NCBI GenBank assembly: GCA_020343595.1
Contig: CP070802.1
Span: 793,036-834,483, forward strand
DNA length: 41,448 nucleotides
Direction of reading: 5' to 3'
From: Caldifarciminota bacterium
GTDB lineage: Bacteria > Hydrothermota > Tepidihabitantia > SM23-42
The notes under the pieces were generated by a model. The model had not been told where the DNA came from and ran no database searches. It saw only the letters and a list, made by a program, of their open reading frames with translations. The position numbers and the translations under genes are program-made. Shown here one piece after another: positions 6,979-15,264 of the stretch; position 1 is the first letter of the stretch; every line of letters starts with the position of its first letter.

Positions 6979-7782
6979 ATGGATAACGAAGCAAATAATC
7001 TCATCAAGGAAAAGGACCTGGTCATGCTGTATCTCGATGAGCGGAGGCAGTTTTTGGTCCAGGCGATTTCCGGATTGAGGGTCTCTACTGACCACGGTGA
7101 TCTTAACCTCAGCCAGATAATCGGTCAGCCTTTTGGTTTTATAGGGAAGACGCATCTCGGCAGGGATTTCTTCTGCCTGAAACCAAGTACGGCTGACCTG
7201 ATGATGAAAGTGAAGAGAACGACCACGATCGTATATCCGAAGGATCTTGGTTATTTGCTGCTTGAGACCTCGGTTGGTCCCGGGTCGCGAGTAATAGAAT
7301 TGGGGACGGGCAGCGGCGCACTAACTATGGTGTTGGCAAAACTCGTCTCTCCGACTGGTACCGTGTACAGCTATGACCGGCGCGATGATTTTATCGAGAA
7401 CGCAAAGAGGAATCTCATACACGTCGGTTATGCGAACAACGTCGAATTCACTTGCGCTGATGTCGCCCGAGAGGGATTTTCGCAGACCGGTGTGGATGCT
7501 GTATTCATCGATGTGCCGGAACCTTGGGACATCGTGCCCAAGGCATACGAGGCATTGAAGGGCGGTCACCATCTGGTCAGCTGGAGTCCAAACGTAGAAC
7601 AGGTCAAGAGAACGATCGACGCGCTCGAAGCGCAAAACTTCAAATGCATCAGGACGAAGGAGATCATCGAGAGAGAAATCCTTGTCCGCCTGCAAGGCGT
7701 CAGGCCGCGTGAGCGCGGCATCACGCATACGGCATATCTGACAAGAGCACAAAAAATTCTTGTTGCTCAGCAACAAGAATAA
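6979..7782 (+). CDS. trmI: tRNA (adenine-58-N1)-methyltransferase TrmI
   Basis: Class I SAM-dependent methyltransferase that places m1A at position 58 in the tRNA T loop. Seen: N-terminal small beta domain with GKTHLGRDFF, then the Rossmann part with the SAM-binding VIELGTGSGALT, acidic residue in VYSYDRRDD, and the catalytic-loop VFIDVPEPW, which matches the D(V/L)PxPW pattern of TrmI. Length about 267 aa is usual for bacterial and archaeal TrmI. The start codon at 6979 is set by the promoter 8 bp upstream; there is no Shine-Dalgarno sequence. It is transcribed alone and followed by an AT-rich repeat. Confidence 0.92.
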   Translation: MDNEANNLIKEKDLVMLYLDERRQFLVQAISGLRVSTDHGDLNLSQIIGQPFGFIGKTHLGRDFFCLKPSTADLMMKVKRTTTIVYPKDLGYLLLETSVGPGSRVIELGTGSGALTMVLAKLVSPTGTVYSYDRRDDFIENAKRNLIHVGYANNVEFTCADVAREGFSQTGVDAVFIDVPEPWDIVPKAYEALKGGHHLVSWSPNVEQVKRTIDALEAQNFKCIRTKEIIEREILVRLQGVRPRERGITHTAYLTRAQKILVAQQQE

Positions 7783-7945
7783 ACTACAAATTACAAAAAC
7801 CAAATTCCAAATGACAAAAAAACGCAAATCCCAATATTCAATATCAAAACTTCGTGATGCGGTTTTAGTCTAAGTTTAATCTGTTTTGGTCATTGTGATT
7901 TGCTTGGAATTTGATATTTGTATTTTGAGATTTAAAGGAATGAGA
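7783..7945. repeat. AT-rich imperfect inverted repeat (AAATTCCAAAT type)
   Basis: The left arm holds CAAATTCCAAATGACAAAA and the right arm carries GATTTGCTTGGAATTTGAT in the opposite sense, so the region can fold into a long imperfect hairpin. It sits between the convergent trmI and envC-like genes and contains no gene. Confidence 0.5.
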
Positions 7946-8002
7946 AAGTAATGGGACCCAGTTCAGTGTGTTGAATAGCCGCTGTGTAGTGTGAAAGAGT
8001 CG

Positions 8003-9112
8003 TCAGTCAAGATATGCCATTGGATCTACCGGCTTGCCGTCTTTACGCAATTCAAAGTGTAGTATCGGTCCCGACAAAGATCCGCTTTCGCCAACGCGGC
8101 CAATGATACGCCCGCCGGTGATTTCATCGCCGGTATTGACCAGCATTTCTGCCAGGTGACCGTAAAGTGAATAATAGCCGTCGAGATGATCGACAAGCAC
8201 AAGATTTCCATATCCCATGAAGCGATCGGCGTACACGACCTTACCGGGCGCCACCGCGTAGACATTATCGCCGTAGCTGGTGCTGATATCGATCCCATTA
8301 TTCTTGGTTGTCGTGTTGTACTTCGGGTGTATGACCTTCCCGAAATTGGTGACGATACTGCCCCGACACGGCCAGGACAATTTACCCCGGTTCGTCTCGA
8401 CGTAGTTTACGCCGGTGCTGATCTTTTCACGCTGTCGTTCGAGGGATACGATCAGATCTTCAAGTTTACGCTGTGCACTCTTCAATTCCTTCTCGAGGGC
8501 GCGCTTCTTATCTTCCTTCTTGGCTACTTCATTCAGGATCTGGTTCTTCTTATTCCTTTCGTCATTCAACCTTGCCAGTTCGTCTTCCTTGTCGCGTTTC
8601 CGTCCCTCGAGTGTTAGTATCAACTCATTCCGCAGTTCCTTGTCCAGAAGGTAGCGCTTCCAGTCGTGCTCGAATTCGAAAAACGCACGCTGATCTTCCT
8701 TTGTGAGGAGTTGCAGATAATAGGAAGACGAGAGGATCTGGGGCAGCGATTTTGCAGAGAAAAGCAAGTTCATTTTGTAAAAAGGTTTCCATTTGTATAG
8801 ACGAACAATGCGCGTCTGCATGTCACTCTTTTTCAATCGCATCTTTGACTCGAGGCGCGCAAGCTCTATTTCAAGCTCGGCAACCTTGGATTTTTCCAAT
8901 GCTTCTTGGGCGTTTAGTTCATCGATGTATTTTATCGTGAGGTTGATGCCCTCATCGATCTTGTCTATGTGCGCCAGCGTGCCGACTTTTTGTTTTTCAA
9001 GGTCCTTGATCTCCTGGCGGACGGTGTTCAGTTTCGCTTTCAGTTGATTGAGTTCTTCTTGTTTCTCGGCAAGTTGGGAGAACAAACAAATTAGAATTAT
9101 AAGTATCTTCAT
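8003..9112 (-). CDS. envC: EnvC-like murein hydrolase activator (degenerate LytM/M23 domain)
   Basis: About 369 aa: signal peptide (MKILIILICLF), a long coiled coil covering about residues 15-230, and a C-terminal LytM/M23 fold. The M23 zinc and catalytic positions are incomplete: the first His of the HxxxD motif is Asn (NNGID) and the first His of HxH is Ile (GPILHFELR). E. coli EnvC is degenerate in the same way and acts by activating amidases, not by cutting peptidoglycan itself. The gene overlaps ftsX by ATGA and follows ftsE, and in E. coli FtsEX recruits EnvC to the septum, so the same complex is inferred. The start is the ATG at 9112 with AAGGAG upstream; an upstream in-frame start would lie inside ftsX and lacks a signal peptide. 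Confidence 0.85.
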   Translation of the reverse strand: MKILIILICLFSQLAEKQEELNQLKAKLNTVRQEIKDLEKQKVGTLAHIDKIDEGINLTIKYIDELNAQEALEKSKVAELEIELARLESKMRLKKSDMQTRIVRLYKWKPFYKMNLLFSAKSLPQILSSSYYLQLLTKEDQRAFFEFEHDWKRYLLDKELRNELILTLEGRKRDKEDELARLNDERNKKNQILNEVAKKEDKKRALEKELKSAQRKLEDLIVSLERQREKISTGVNYVETNRGKLSWPCRGSIVTNFGKVIHPKYNTTTKNNGIDISTSYGDNVYAVAPGKVVYADRFMGYGNLVLVDHLDGYYSLYGHLAEMLVNTGDEITGGRIIGRVGESGSLSGPILHFELRKDGKPVDPMAYLD

Positions 9113-9963
9113 TTTAAAAATCTCCTTACGGCAATACCAGAACCGATGATCCCGAAAAATACTCCGCCGGCTATTGTACCAAGTAAGAACCACCAATGAG
9201 GGAAATAGAGATCACCAAAGAAGAATCCCGCTACATGGTAGGTTACCAGAGTAAGCAGGAAGGCGATTATACCGCCCACGAAACCCTGGACTATGCCTTC
9301 AAACGTGAAGGGTACGGCAATGAATCCATTGGACGCGCCCACCAATTTCATTATTTCGATCTCTGTTGAACGGGCGAATATGGTAAGTTTTATCGTCTGG
9401 AAAATCACGAAAATGACCGAGAATATGATGATGATAAGCAATGCAAAGTCAAACATGACGATGACTCTGGTGACTCTTTTCAATTGGTCCACGAGCTCGC
9501 CACCGTATAGTGTTTCGTCCACACCCGATAGGAGCATGATCTTGCCACTGATCTCTTGAAGTCCCTGAGCATTGCGGAAACTGCTCTTCAATTTCACACG
9601 AAATGATGCTGGTAACGGGTTTTCCTCGAAGACGTTCAGTATCTCTTCGGTATCCTCCAGTTCTGTCTTCAGGTCTGCCAGGGCTTGCTCCGAGGAGACG
9701 TAAATTACCTGATCGACACCGTTTATTTTCTCGATATTCTCCTGGAGACCATCTATGTTGGCGGTTCTCTCCAGAAAGACGATGATCTCGATCTTCTCAT
9801 CGAGGAGTTCGATCGACTTGTAAAGATTCACTGTTACCAGCGAAAACAATGCAAGTAGGAACAGCGATATTGCGGCGACCAAAAGCGACAACACAAAAAG
9901 CGACGCGTTACGGGTTATTGTGCGGAAACCTTCTCTTACACCGATGCGCAAGGACATAATCAC
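9109..9963 (-). CDS. ftsX: Cell division protein FtsX
   Basis: Permease-like partner of FtsE. Seen: a cytoplasmic N-terminal segment (RIGVREGFRTI), a first membrane helix (residues 22-45), a periplasmic domain of about 120 residues (the part that binds EnvC-type activators), then three further helices around residues 170-280. FtsX does not transport solute; it passes ATP-driven conformational change across the membrane. Length 284 aa is usual. The GTG at 9963 overlaps the ftsE stop as GTGA; an in-frame ATG at 9957 is an alternative start. Downstream it overlaps the envC-like gene. Confidence 0.92.
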   Translation of the reverse strand: MIMSLRIGVREGFRTITRNASLFVLSLLVAAISLFLLALFSLVTVNLYKSIELLDEKIEIIVFLERTANIDGLQENIEKINGVDQVIYVSSEQALADLKTELEDTEEILNVFEENPLPASFRVKLKSSFRNAQGLQEISGKIMLLSGVDETLYGGELVDQLKRVTRVIVMFDFALLIIIIFSVIFVIFQTIKLTIFARSTEIEIMKLVGASNGFIAVPFTFEGIVQGFVGGIIAFLLTLVTYHVAGFFFGDLYFPHWWFLLGTIAGGVFFGIIGSGIAVRRFLK

Positions 9964-10619
9964 TTATCCTGGACGAGACGGCAATTCTCGATCCTGAGCA
10001 TTCTTTTCTTCATCTTTTTTACGAGACTGATGCTGTGGGTGGCCATGAGGACCGTTGTGCCTCTATAATTGATATCCAGGAGGATATTTGTAATGTCTTC
10101 AGAGCTTTTGGCGTCGAGATTACCGGTAGGTTCATCAGCAAGCAGAATATACGGATCTCTGACCAGAGCCCGGGCGATGGCGACTTTCTGCTGCTCGCCG
10201 CCGGACAATTGATAGGGGAAGGCGTATTTCTTGTGACTTAGACGCAGGTAGGTAAGCGTTTCCATGAGTTTCTTTCTTATCTCGCGAGGAGGGGTGTCCG
10301 TGACCTCAAGGGAGAAGGCGACGTTTTCCTCGAGGGTCCGGTCCTGCAGCAATTTGAAATCCTGGAAAACAACGCCGATTTTTCGACGAAATTTGGGAAT
10401 ATCCTTCTTTCTTACGTCCACGAGATTCTGGTTCATTATTTTTATGGCGCCACGGGTCGGCTCTTCATCCTTGTATATCATCTTCAATAGGGTAGTTTTG
10501 CCGGCGCCGGTTGAACCACAAACAAAGACGAATTCACCTTTTTCAATTTCGAAAGAAATGTCCTGAAGCGCAACCCAGTCTTTTTGATAGATCTTTGATA
10601 CCTTGTCAAAGGAAATCAT
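9960..10619 (-). CDS. ftsE: Cell division ATP-binding protein FtsE
   Basis: ABC ATPase of 219 aa. Walker [12 protein letters not shown] (about residue 35), Q loop in VFQDFKLL, signature [15 protein letters not shown], Walker [12 protein letters not shown] and the switch His in MATHS are all present, so it should hydrolyse ATP. First gene of ftsE-ftsX-envC. Promoter at 10627-10654; the ATG lies seven bases after the -10 box with no Shine-Dalgarno sequence, predicting a leaderless mRNA. Confidence 0.95.
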   Translation of the reverse strand: MISFDKVSKIYQKDWVALQDISFEIEKGEFVFVCGSTGAGKTTLLKMIYKDEEPTRGAIKIMNQNLVDVRKKDIPKFRRKIGVVFQDFKLLQDRTLEENVAFSLEVTDTPPREIRKKLMETLTYLRLSHKKYAFPYQLSGGEQQKVAIARALVRDPYILLADEPTGNLDAKSSEDITNILLDINYRGTTVLMATHSISLVKKMKKRMLRIENCRLVQDK

Positions 10620-10626
10620 TAACTTT

Positions 10627-10654
10627 AATATAACCAGAATTCTTTTTTTGTCAA
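10627..10654 (-). promoter_or_regulatory. Promoter of ftsEX-envC
   Basis: Minus strand: -35 TTGACA (10649-10654), 16-bp spacer, -10 TATATT (10627-10632), seven bases before the ftsE ATG. It diverges from the smpB promoter 155 bp away. Confidence 0.8.
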
Positions 10655-10808
10655 CAACACGCTGAGATGCGCGTCGCTCATCGCAGCGCCGATTACGAAG
10701 ACAAAAGATAGATTACAGCGATGGATTTTCAGGTTGTTCATGGTGCAAGGCTACTTGCTCGGCATTCTTGAGATTCTACAGTATTTTCTGTTTTTTTGCC
10801 GTAATATC

Positions 10809-10837
10809 TTGACTATACCAGTCTTTGCTGCTATAAT
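10809..10837 (+). promoter_or_regulatory. Promoter of the smpB-amidase-murI-rph-rluD operon
   Basis: -35 TTGACT (10809-10814), 17-bp spacer, -10 TATAAT (10832-10837). The smpB GTG begins five bases later, so initiation falls on the start codon. Confidence 0.8.
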
Positions 10838-10842
10838 CGTCG

Positions 10843-11292
10843 GTGAAAATTGTCGCCAATAATCGCAAGGCATTGCACGACTACCATGTTCTTGAGTCGT
10901 ATGAGGCGGGTATCGTACTTTCCGGGAGTGAAGTGAAATCCCTGCGTCAGGGAATGGTGTCGATAAGTGATGCGTACGGCGACATCAGTGATGGTGAAGT
11001 GTATGTCTATAATTTGCACATCGCGAATTACAAATACAGCAGTACCGGTAAGTTGGATCCTAAGCGAAGACGCAAGATTCTTCTCAACAAAAAGGAGATC
11101 AAGAAGCTGTATGGTTTAGTGCAGCAGCGTGGAAATACGTTGATCCCTTTGAAGATATATTTTACGGAAAGGGGATATGCCAAGATGCGGATCGGTGTAT
11201 GCCGGCGCAAGCGACTCTACGATAAAAAAGAGAAGATCCTCAAAAAAGAGGAAGAGAAGAAGATCGCCAAGGCAAGGAAAGTGATGAGATGA
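10843..11292 (+). CDS. smpB: SsrA-binding protein SmpB
   Basis: Binds tmRNA and delivers it to stalled ribosomes for trans-translation. Motifs of the family in order: NRKALHDY, GIVLSGSEVKSLR, HIANYKY, RRKILLNKKEI, TLIPLKIYF and the C-terminal basic tail beginning GVCRRKRLYDKKE that enters the mRNA channel. 149 aa is the usual length. The GTG start at 10843 is fixed by the promoter; no Shine-Dalgarno. It ends in an ATGA overlap with the amidase gene. Confidence 0.96.
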   Translation: MKIVANNRKALHDYHVLESYEAGIVLSGSEVKSLRQGMVSISDAYGDISDGEVYVYNLHIANYKYSSTGKLDPKRRRKILLNKKEIKKLYGLVQQRGNTLIPLKIYFTERGYAKMRIGVCRRKRLYDKKEKILKKEEEKKIAKARKVMR

Positions 11293-12635
11293 TATTGCTA
11301 CTCTCACTGATATGCCTTGTCCCAAATAAATACGAACTTACCTATGAGGAGACGAGCATAATCGTCGAGCCCGAGAGGTTCGAATTGCATGACTACGTTT
11401 CTCTAAAATCTGTGGCCGAATTATTAGGCCTTGGTTACGTAATGGATAATACCACGCAGCAGCTTTTTCTCACCGCGGGTGGACGGAGATTCGTACTGAT
11501 CCCGGACCTAAGGACAATAGAATATGGCGATCGATACTATCATCTGCCCTTCTCTCCAGTCTACCGCAATGGCGAGGTCTACTTCCCGGTGCAATTGATC
11601 ACGACAACACTGGGCAGCGCCTTTGAGAAGCTCATTTTTATCAAGAGAGTCATGGAAATACCAGTGATCAACGATATTTCATTGCATTCGCGTGCTGATT
11701 CAACGATTGTCAAATTCTCGTGGGCTCGAGCCGTCGATTTTGATGTGCGTTTTTCAACAAGACAAGCAATAATAGAGATCGATGGGATCTACAAAGAAAG
11801 GCCTAAGCTTAGGCCAAAGGGTGCAGTGACCAGTGCGAGACTCACGCCACACAACACGTACACGTCGATTGAACTAGGCCTGGATGGTGTCAATTCGGTT
11901 ATTGAAAGGGACGATGAGATAGTATTTTTCAACAAGGTGACTACGAAAGTGGCTTTGATCGTAGTCGATGCCGGTCATGGTGGCATTGACCCTGGTGCAG
12001 TGGGTAAGAAGGGACTGTACGAGAAGGATGTTAATCTGGCAATAAGCAAGGTCTTGAAGAAATTCGTAGAGGATTCTTTAAAGATCAGGGTCATCCTGAG
12101 CCGCGACCGGGACATTTATCTATCGCTCAAAGAACGTACCAACATAGCAAACCGTAACGCTGCTGATATCTTCGTGAGCATACACTGCAATGCCCACCTT
12201 AAGGGTGTGCCGCGAAGCGGCTTTGAGACCTATTTCCTTTCAGATGCGAAAACCAGCGAGGAGCGAGCGGTCGCTGCATTGGAGAATGCCTCACTCAAAT
12301 TTGATAACCTCGTGATGCCGAATGATGACTTGAGTTTCATCCTGTATGACCTCGCACAGAGCGCGTTCCTTGATGAATCGAATCATCTCGCCGAGAATAT
12401 TCAGATCTCGGCAGAGAAAAATCTGAAGATACCATCAAGGGGAGTGAAACAGGCGGGTTTTTATGTTCTTAACGGGGCCTTCATGCCGGCGGTACTGGTC
12501 GAATGCGCGTTTATCTCAAATCCGACCGAGGAGAAAATGCTGCGGAAGAAGAATTTCCAGAGAGATTTGGCCTACTGTGTATACCGTGGCATAAGGAGCT
12601 ATATCGAAGATTACGAGAGGAGGTTGAACAACTGA
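11289..12635 (+). CDS. N-acetylmuramoyl-L-alanine amidase (Amidase_3)
   Basis: Zinc amidase that cuts the lactyl-peptide bond of peptidoglycan. Seen: short signal peptide (MILLLSLICLVP); an N-terminal domain of about 100 residues resembling the copper-amine-oxidase-N-type stalk; an AMIN-like beta domain (about 115-200); and the catalytic domain from about residue 220 with VVDAGHGGIDPGA, the glutamate in YEKDVNLAI, SIHCNA and LVECAFISN. All metal and catalytic residues are present, so it should be active. E. coli amidases of this family are switched on by EnvC, and an EnvC-like gene lies in the divergent operon, so functional pairing is plausible. Overlaps smpB (ATGA) and murI (TGATG). Confidence 0.92.
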   Translation: MILLLSLICLVPNKYELTYEETSIIVEPERFELHDYVSLKSVAELLGLGYVMDNTTQQLFLTAGGRRFVLIPDLRTIEYGDRYYHLPFSPVYRNGEVYFPVQLITTTLGSAFEKLIFIKRVMEIPVINDISLHSRADSTIVKFSWARAVDFDVRFSTRQAIIEIDGIYKERPKLRPKGAVTSARLTPHNTYTSIELGLDGVNSVIERDDEIVFFNKVTTKVALIVVDAGHGGIDPGAVGKKGLYEKDVNLAISKVLKKFVEDSLKIRVILSRDRDIYLSLKERTNIANRNAADIFVSIHCNAHLKGVPRSGFETYFLSDAKTSEERAVAALENASLKFDNLVMPNDDLSFILYDLAQSAFLDESNHLAENIQISAEKNLKIPSRGVKQAGFYVLNGAFMPAVLVECAFISNPTEEKMLRKKNFQRDLAYCVYRGIRSYIEDYERRLNN

Positions 12636-13438
12636 TGGAAAGTCCGATTGGGATTTTTGATTCGGGAATCGGTGGACTAACCGTGGTGAAAGCCGTGAGG
12701 AAGGTTCTACCGAAGGAAGATATAATCTATCTGGGAGATACAGCGCGCCTGCCCTATGGAACGAAGTCCATAGATGCGATCATTCAATTCTCGCTCGAGG
12801 ACACTCAATTTCTGGTTGACCGCGGTGCAAAGTATGTTGTCATAGCGTGCTATTCTTCAGCTTCGGTGGCGCTCGACATGATAAGGAAGGAGTTCTCAAT
12901 ACCGGTGATCGGCGTGATACGTCCCGGTGTGCGACGGGCAATGCAGGTGGCTAAGACCGGCAAGATCGGTGTGATTGGAACTTCGCTGACGGTTTACAGC
13001 GGGGCTTATGAAAAGGCTTTTAAGGAAGAAGGTACACAGGCGGAGATAGTTGGAAAGGCATGTCCACTCTTTGTGCCACTCGTGGAAGAAGGTTGGCTCG
13101 ATCACGAGGTGACAAGGCTGGTCGCCAGGGAGTACCTTGAACCGCTGAAGAAAGACAATATCGATACCTTGCTCCTGGGATGCACGCATTATCCACTTTT
13201 GCTAGGAACGATCAGAACGGTCATGGGTGATATCAACTATGTGGATGCATCGGCCGAAGTTGGTTCTGAATTGGCAAAGAATCTCAGGGAATTAGACATG
13301 GAAAACAACAGGGGTGCGGGCAGCACGGCAATATATCTGACCGACCTTTCAATGAACTACAAGGAGATAGGTGAACGTTTTCTGGGTGAACCAATGAAAA
13401 ACTTCTCTCGTGTGTCTCTAAAGGGCCGCGCGAAGTGA
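12635..13438 (+). CDS. murI: Glutamate racemase
   Basis: Makes D-glutamate for peptidoglycan stem peptides. Seen: IGIFDSGIGGLTV, YLGDTARLPYG, first catalytic Cys in VIACYSSAS and second in LLLGCTHYPLL. Most family members read ACNTAS at the first site; here the Asn-Thr after Cys is Tyr-Ser, which touches the substrate pocket. The ATG overlaps the amidase stop by one base, with AGGAGG 11 bases upstream. 267 aa is typical. Grouping with a cell-wall amidase fits a peptidoglycan theme. Confidence 0.93.
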   Translation: MESPIGIFDSGIGGLTVVKAVRKVLPKEDIIYLGDTARLPYGTKSIDAIIQFSLEDTQFLVDRGAKYVVIACYSSASVALDMIRKEFSIPVIGVIRPGVRRAMQVAKTGKIGVIGTSLTVYSGAYEKAFKEEGTQAEIVGKACPLFVPLVEEGWLDHEVTRLVAREYLEPLKKDNIDTLLLGCTHYPLLLGTIRTVMGDINYVDASAEVGSELAKNLRELDMENNRGAGSTAIYLTDLSMNYKEIGERFLGEPMKNFSRVSLKGRAK

Positions 13439-13504
13439 ATTCATATTTTGCCATGAGTGCGAGCACGTCTTCAATCCATTATACAAAGAGTGAAAGGAGA
13501 AGAG

Positions 13505-14230
13505 ATGAGGCGTGACGACAGGAGTGTCGATGCGTTACGTGAAATGACTTTCCAACTCGACTATCTCGAATATCCAGCCGGTTCCTGTTTGGTTTCTGCC
13601 GGCCGCACGCGTGTCCTGTGTGCGGTGAGCGTAGATAACCGGGTCCCTCCTTTTCTCGTCGGAAAGGGCAGTGGCTGGTTGACGGCTGAGTATTCTCTGT
13701 TGCCATTCTCGACACACGAGCGGACCCTCCGCGAAGCGCATACTGGTCGACTCAGTGGGAGGACGCAGGAGATCCGGCGGTTCATAGGACGTTCGCTGCG
13801 GCCGGTCTTTGACTTGCGTCTGGTTGGCGAGAGGACCTTCATCATTGACTGCGATGTGATACAGGCGGACGGCGGAACGCGAACTGCGGCCGTTAACGGA
13901 GCTTTTGTTGCGCTCTACAGCGCGGTCGAAAAGATGATGGTCAACAAGCAATTCGTAAAATCCCCGATTCTCGACTATGTTGCGGCCGTAAGTCTGGGCA
14001 TTGTGAAAGGACAACCCATGCTGGACTTGGACTACGAGGAAGACAGCAATGCTGAAGTTGATATGAATCTCGTAATGACAGGTCGAGGTAAGATCATCGA
14101 GGTGCAGGCAACAGCGGAAAAGATGCCTGCGGCACGAAAACGCTTTGACGAACTGATGGATCTGGGCTTTGCCGGGATTCAGAAGATCATTGCGTTACAG
14201 AAGGAAGTTCTTGAGTCAAGAAGAGTCTAA
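13505..14230 (+). CDS. rph: Ribonuclease PH
   Basis: Phosphate-dependent 3'-5' exonuclease that trims tRNA 3' ends. Seen: RRDDRSVDALREM start typical of RNase PH, SVDNRVPPFLVGKGSGWLTAEYSLLPFST, the GRTQEIRRFIGRSLR active-site arginines, and DCDVIQADGGTRTA with catalytic acids. 241 aa fits. ATG 13505 has AAGGAG five bases upstream. CCA is not encoded in the tRNA of this window, so 3' trimming before CCA addition is needed. Confidence 0.95.
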   Translation: MRRDDRSVDALREMTFQLDYLEYPAGSCLVSAGRTRVLCAVSVDNRVPPFLVGKGSGWLTAEYSLLPFSTHERTLREAHTGRLSGRTQEIRRFIGRSLRPVFDLRLVGERTFIIDCDVIQADGGTRTAAVNGAFVALYSAVEKMMVNKQFVKSPILDYVAAVSLGIVKGQPMLDLDYEEDSNAEVDMNLVMTGRGKIIEVQATAEKMPAARKRFDELMDLGFAGIQKIIALQKEVLESRRV

Positions 14231-15194
14231 GGAATTCTCCCGGGTCGTCGCCGAGAGGCAGAAGGGTCGGCGCATCGATCAGTACTTAATAAGTGCCGGC
14301 GTAGGGCTGTCACGCAGCCTTACCCAGAAACTCATAAACACAGGCAAAGTGCTGGTCAACAATAGTCCAGTGAAAAGTTCCTACCGGGTGAAGACCGGCG
14401 ACGAGATTAATGTACAATTTCAGGTTCACGTTGCTCCCCAGATGCAACCCGAAGATATTTCTTTGGACATCGTTCACGAAGATAGTGAGATCATCGTCGT
14501 CAACAAGCATAAGGGGATCGTCGTGCATCCGGCACGAGGCAACTTTCAACACACGATGGTGAATGCCCTTCTGTATCATTGTGGACGGTTGCCGACCCTG
14601 GGTGATAAGATCCGACCAGGGGTGCTGCACCGACTGGACAAGGATACTACTGGTTTGATAATATTCGCCAAGACCGATAACGCTTTGACTTTCTTGAGCC
14701 GTGCGATCGAACGGCGGGAGGTAAGGAAGAAGTATGAGGTGATCTGCTGGAACTATCCGGGGTTACCAGAAGGAGTGATCGAAGCGCCGATCGGGCGCAG
14801 CGGATTGGACAGAAAAAAAATGATCGTGACCCCGCTGTCATCAAAATTGGCAACAACAAAATTCAGTGTTCGGCAGCGTTTTCGAATTGCAACCCACTTG
14901 AGTGTTTCATTAATAACCGGTCGTACCCATCAGATCAGGGTCCATTTTAAGCATGTGGGATGTCCGATAGTAGGTGACAAGGATTATGGGGGCCGCAGCC
15001 CCGGCGTTATCCGGAAGAGTGAAGAGCTGCCTTATTTCAAAGGCGTTCTGGAGTTGATCGATCGTCAGGCACTGCATGCTGCCGAACTCGACTTCGTGCA
15101 TCCTGGCACGAAGCGCAAGATGCATCTTGAAGTATCTCTTCCCGAGGACATGCAAGCAGTGCTGACGTACCTGGGGAAGAACTCAGCACGCTAA
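14211..15194 (+). CDS. RluD-family 23S rRNA pseudouridine synthase
   Basis: N-terminal S4 RNA-binding domain (RIDQYLISAGVGLSRS, about residues 15-75) followed by the RluA/RluD catalytic domain with HRLDKDTTGLIIFAKT containing the catalytic Asp, and TGRTHQIRVHF near the end. 327 aa from the chosen start. The family modifies 23S rRNA; S4-containing members are mostly RluD (U1911/1915/1917), but RluA/RluC-like specificity cannot be told from sequence. TTG at 14211 is chosen because AAGGA lies five bases upstream; it overlaps the rph end by 20 bases. Confidence 0.88.
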   Translation: MSQEESKEFSRVVAERQKGRRIDQYLISAGVGLSRSLTQKLINTGKVLVNNSPVKSSYRVKTGDEINVQFQVHVAPQMQPEDISLDIVHEDSEIIVVNKHKGIVVHPARGNFQHTMVNALLYHCGRLPTLGDKIRPGVLHRLDKDTTGLIIFAKTDNALTFLSRAIERREVRKKYEVICWNYPGLPEGVIEAPIGRSGLDRKKMIVTPLSSKLATTKFSVRQRFRIATHLSVSLITGRTHQIRVHFKHVGCPIVGDKDYGGRSPGVIRKSEELPYFKGVLELIDRQALHAAELDFVHPGTKRKMHLEVSLPEDMQAVLTYLGKNSAR

Positions 15195-15264
15195 ATCCTG
15201 TGAATTGGGGACTGCATTGATCGGAAAAATCTCCTTCAAAAATGCCTGAAACTTATTTTAAACG

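Noticed and set aside
15217..15264. Promoter directly before rqcH
   Set aside because: TTGATC and TATTTT are present but spaced about 31 bp apart; rqcH may be read from the upstream operon.
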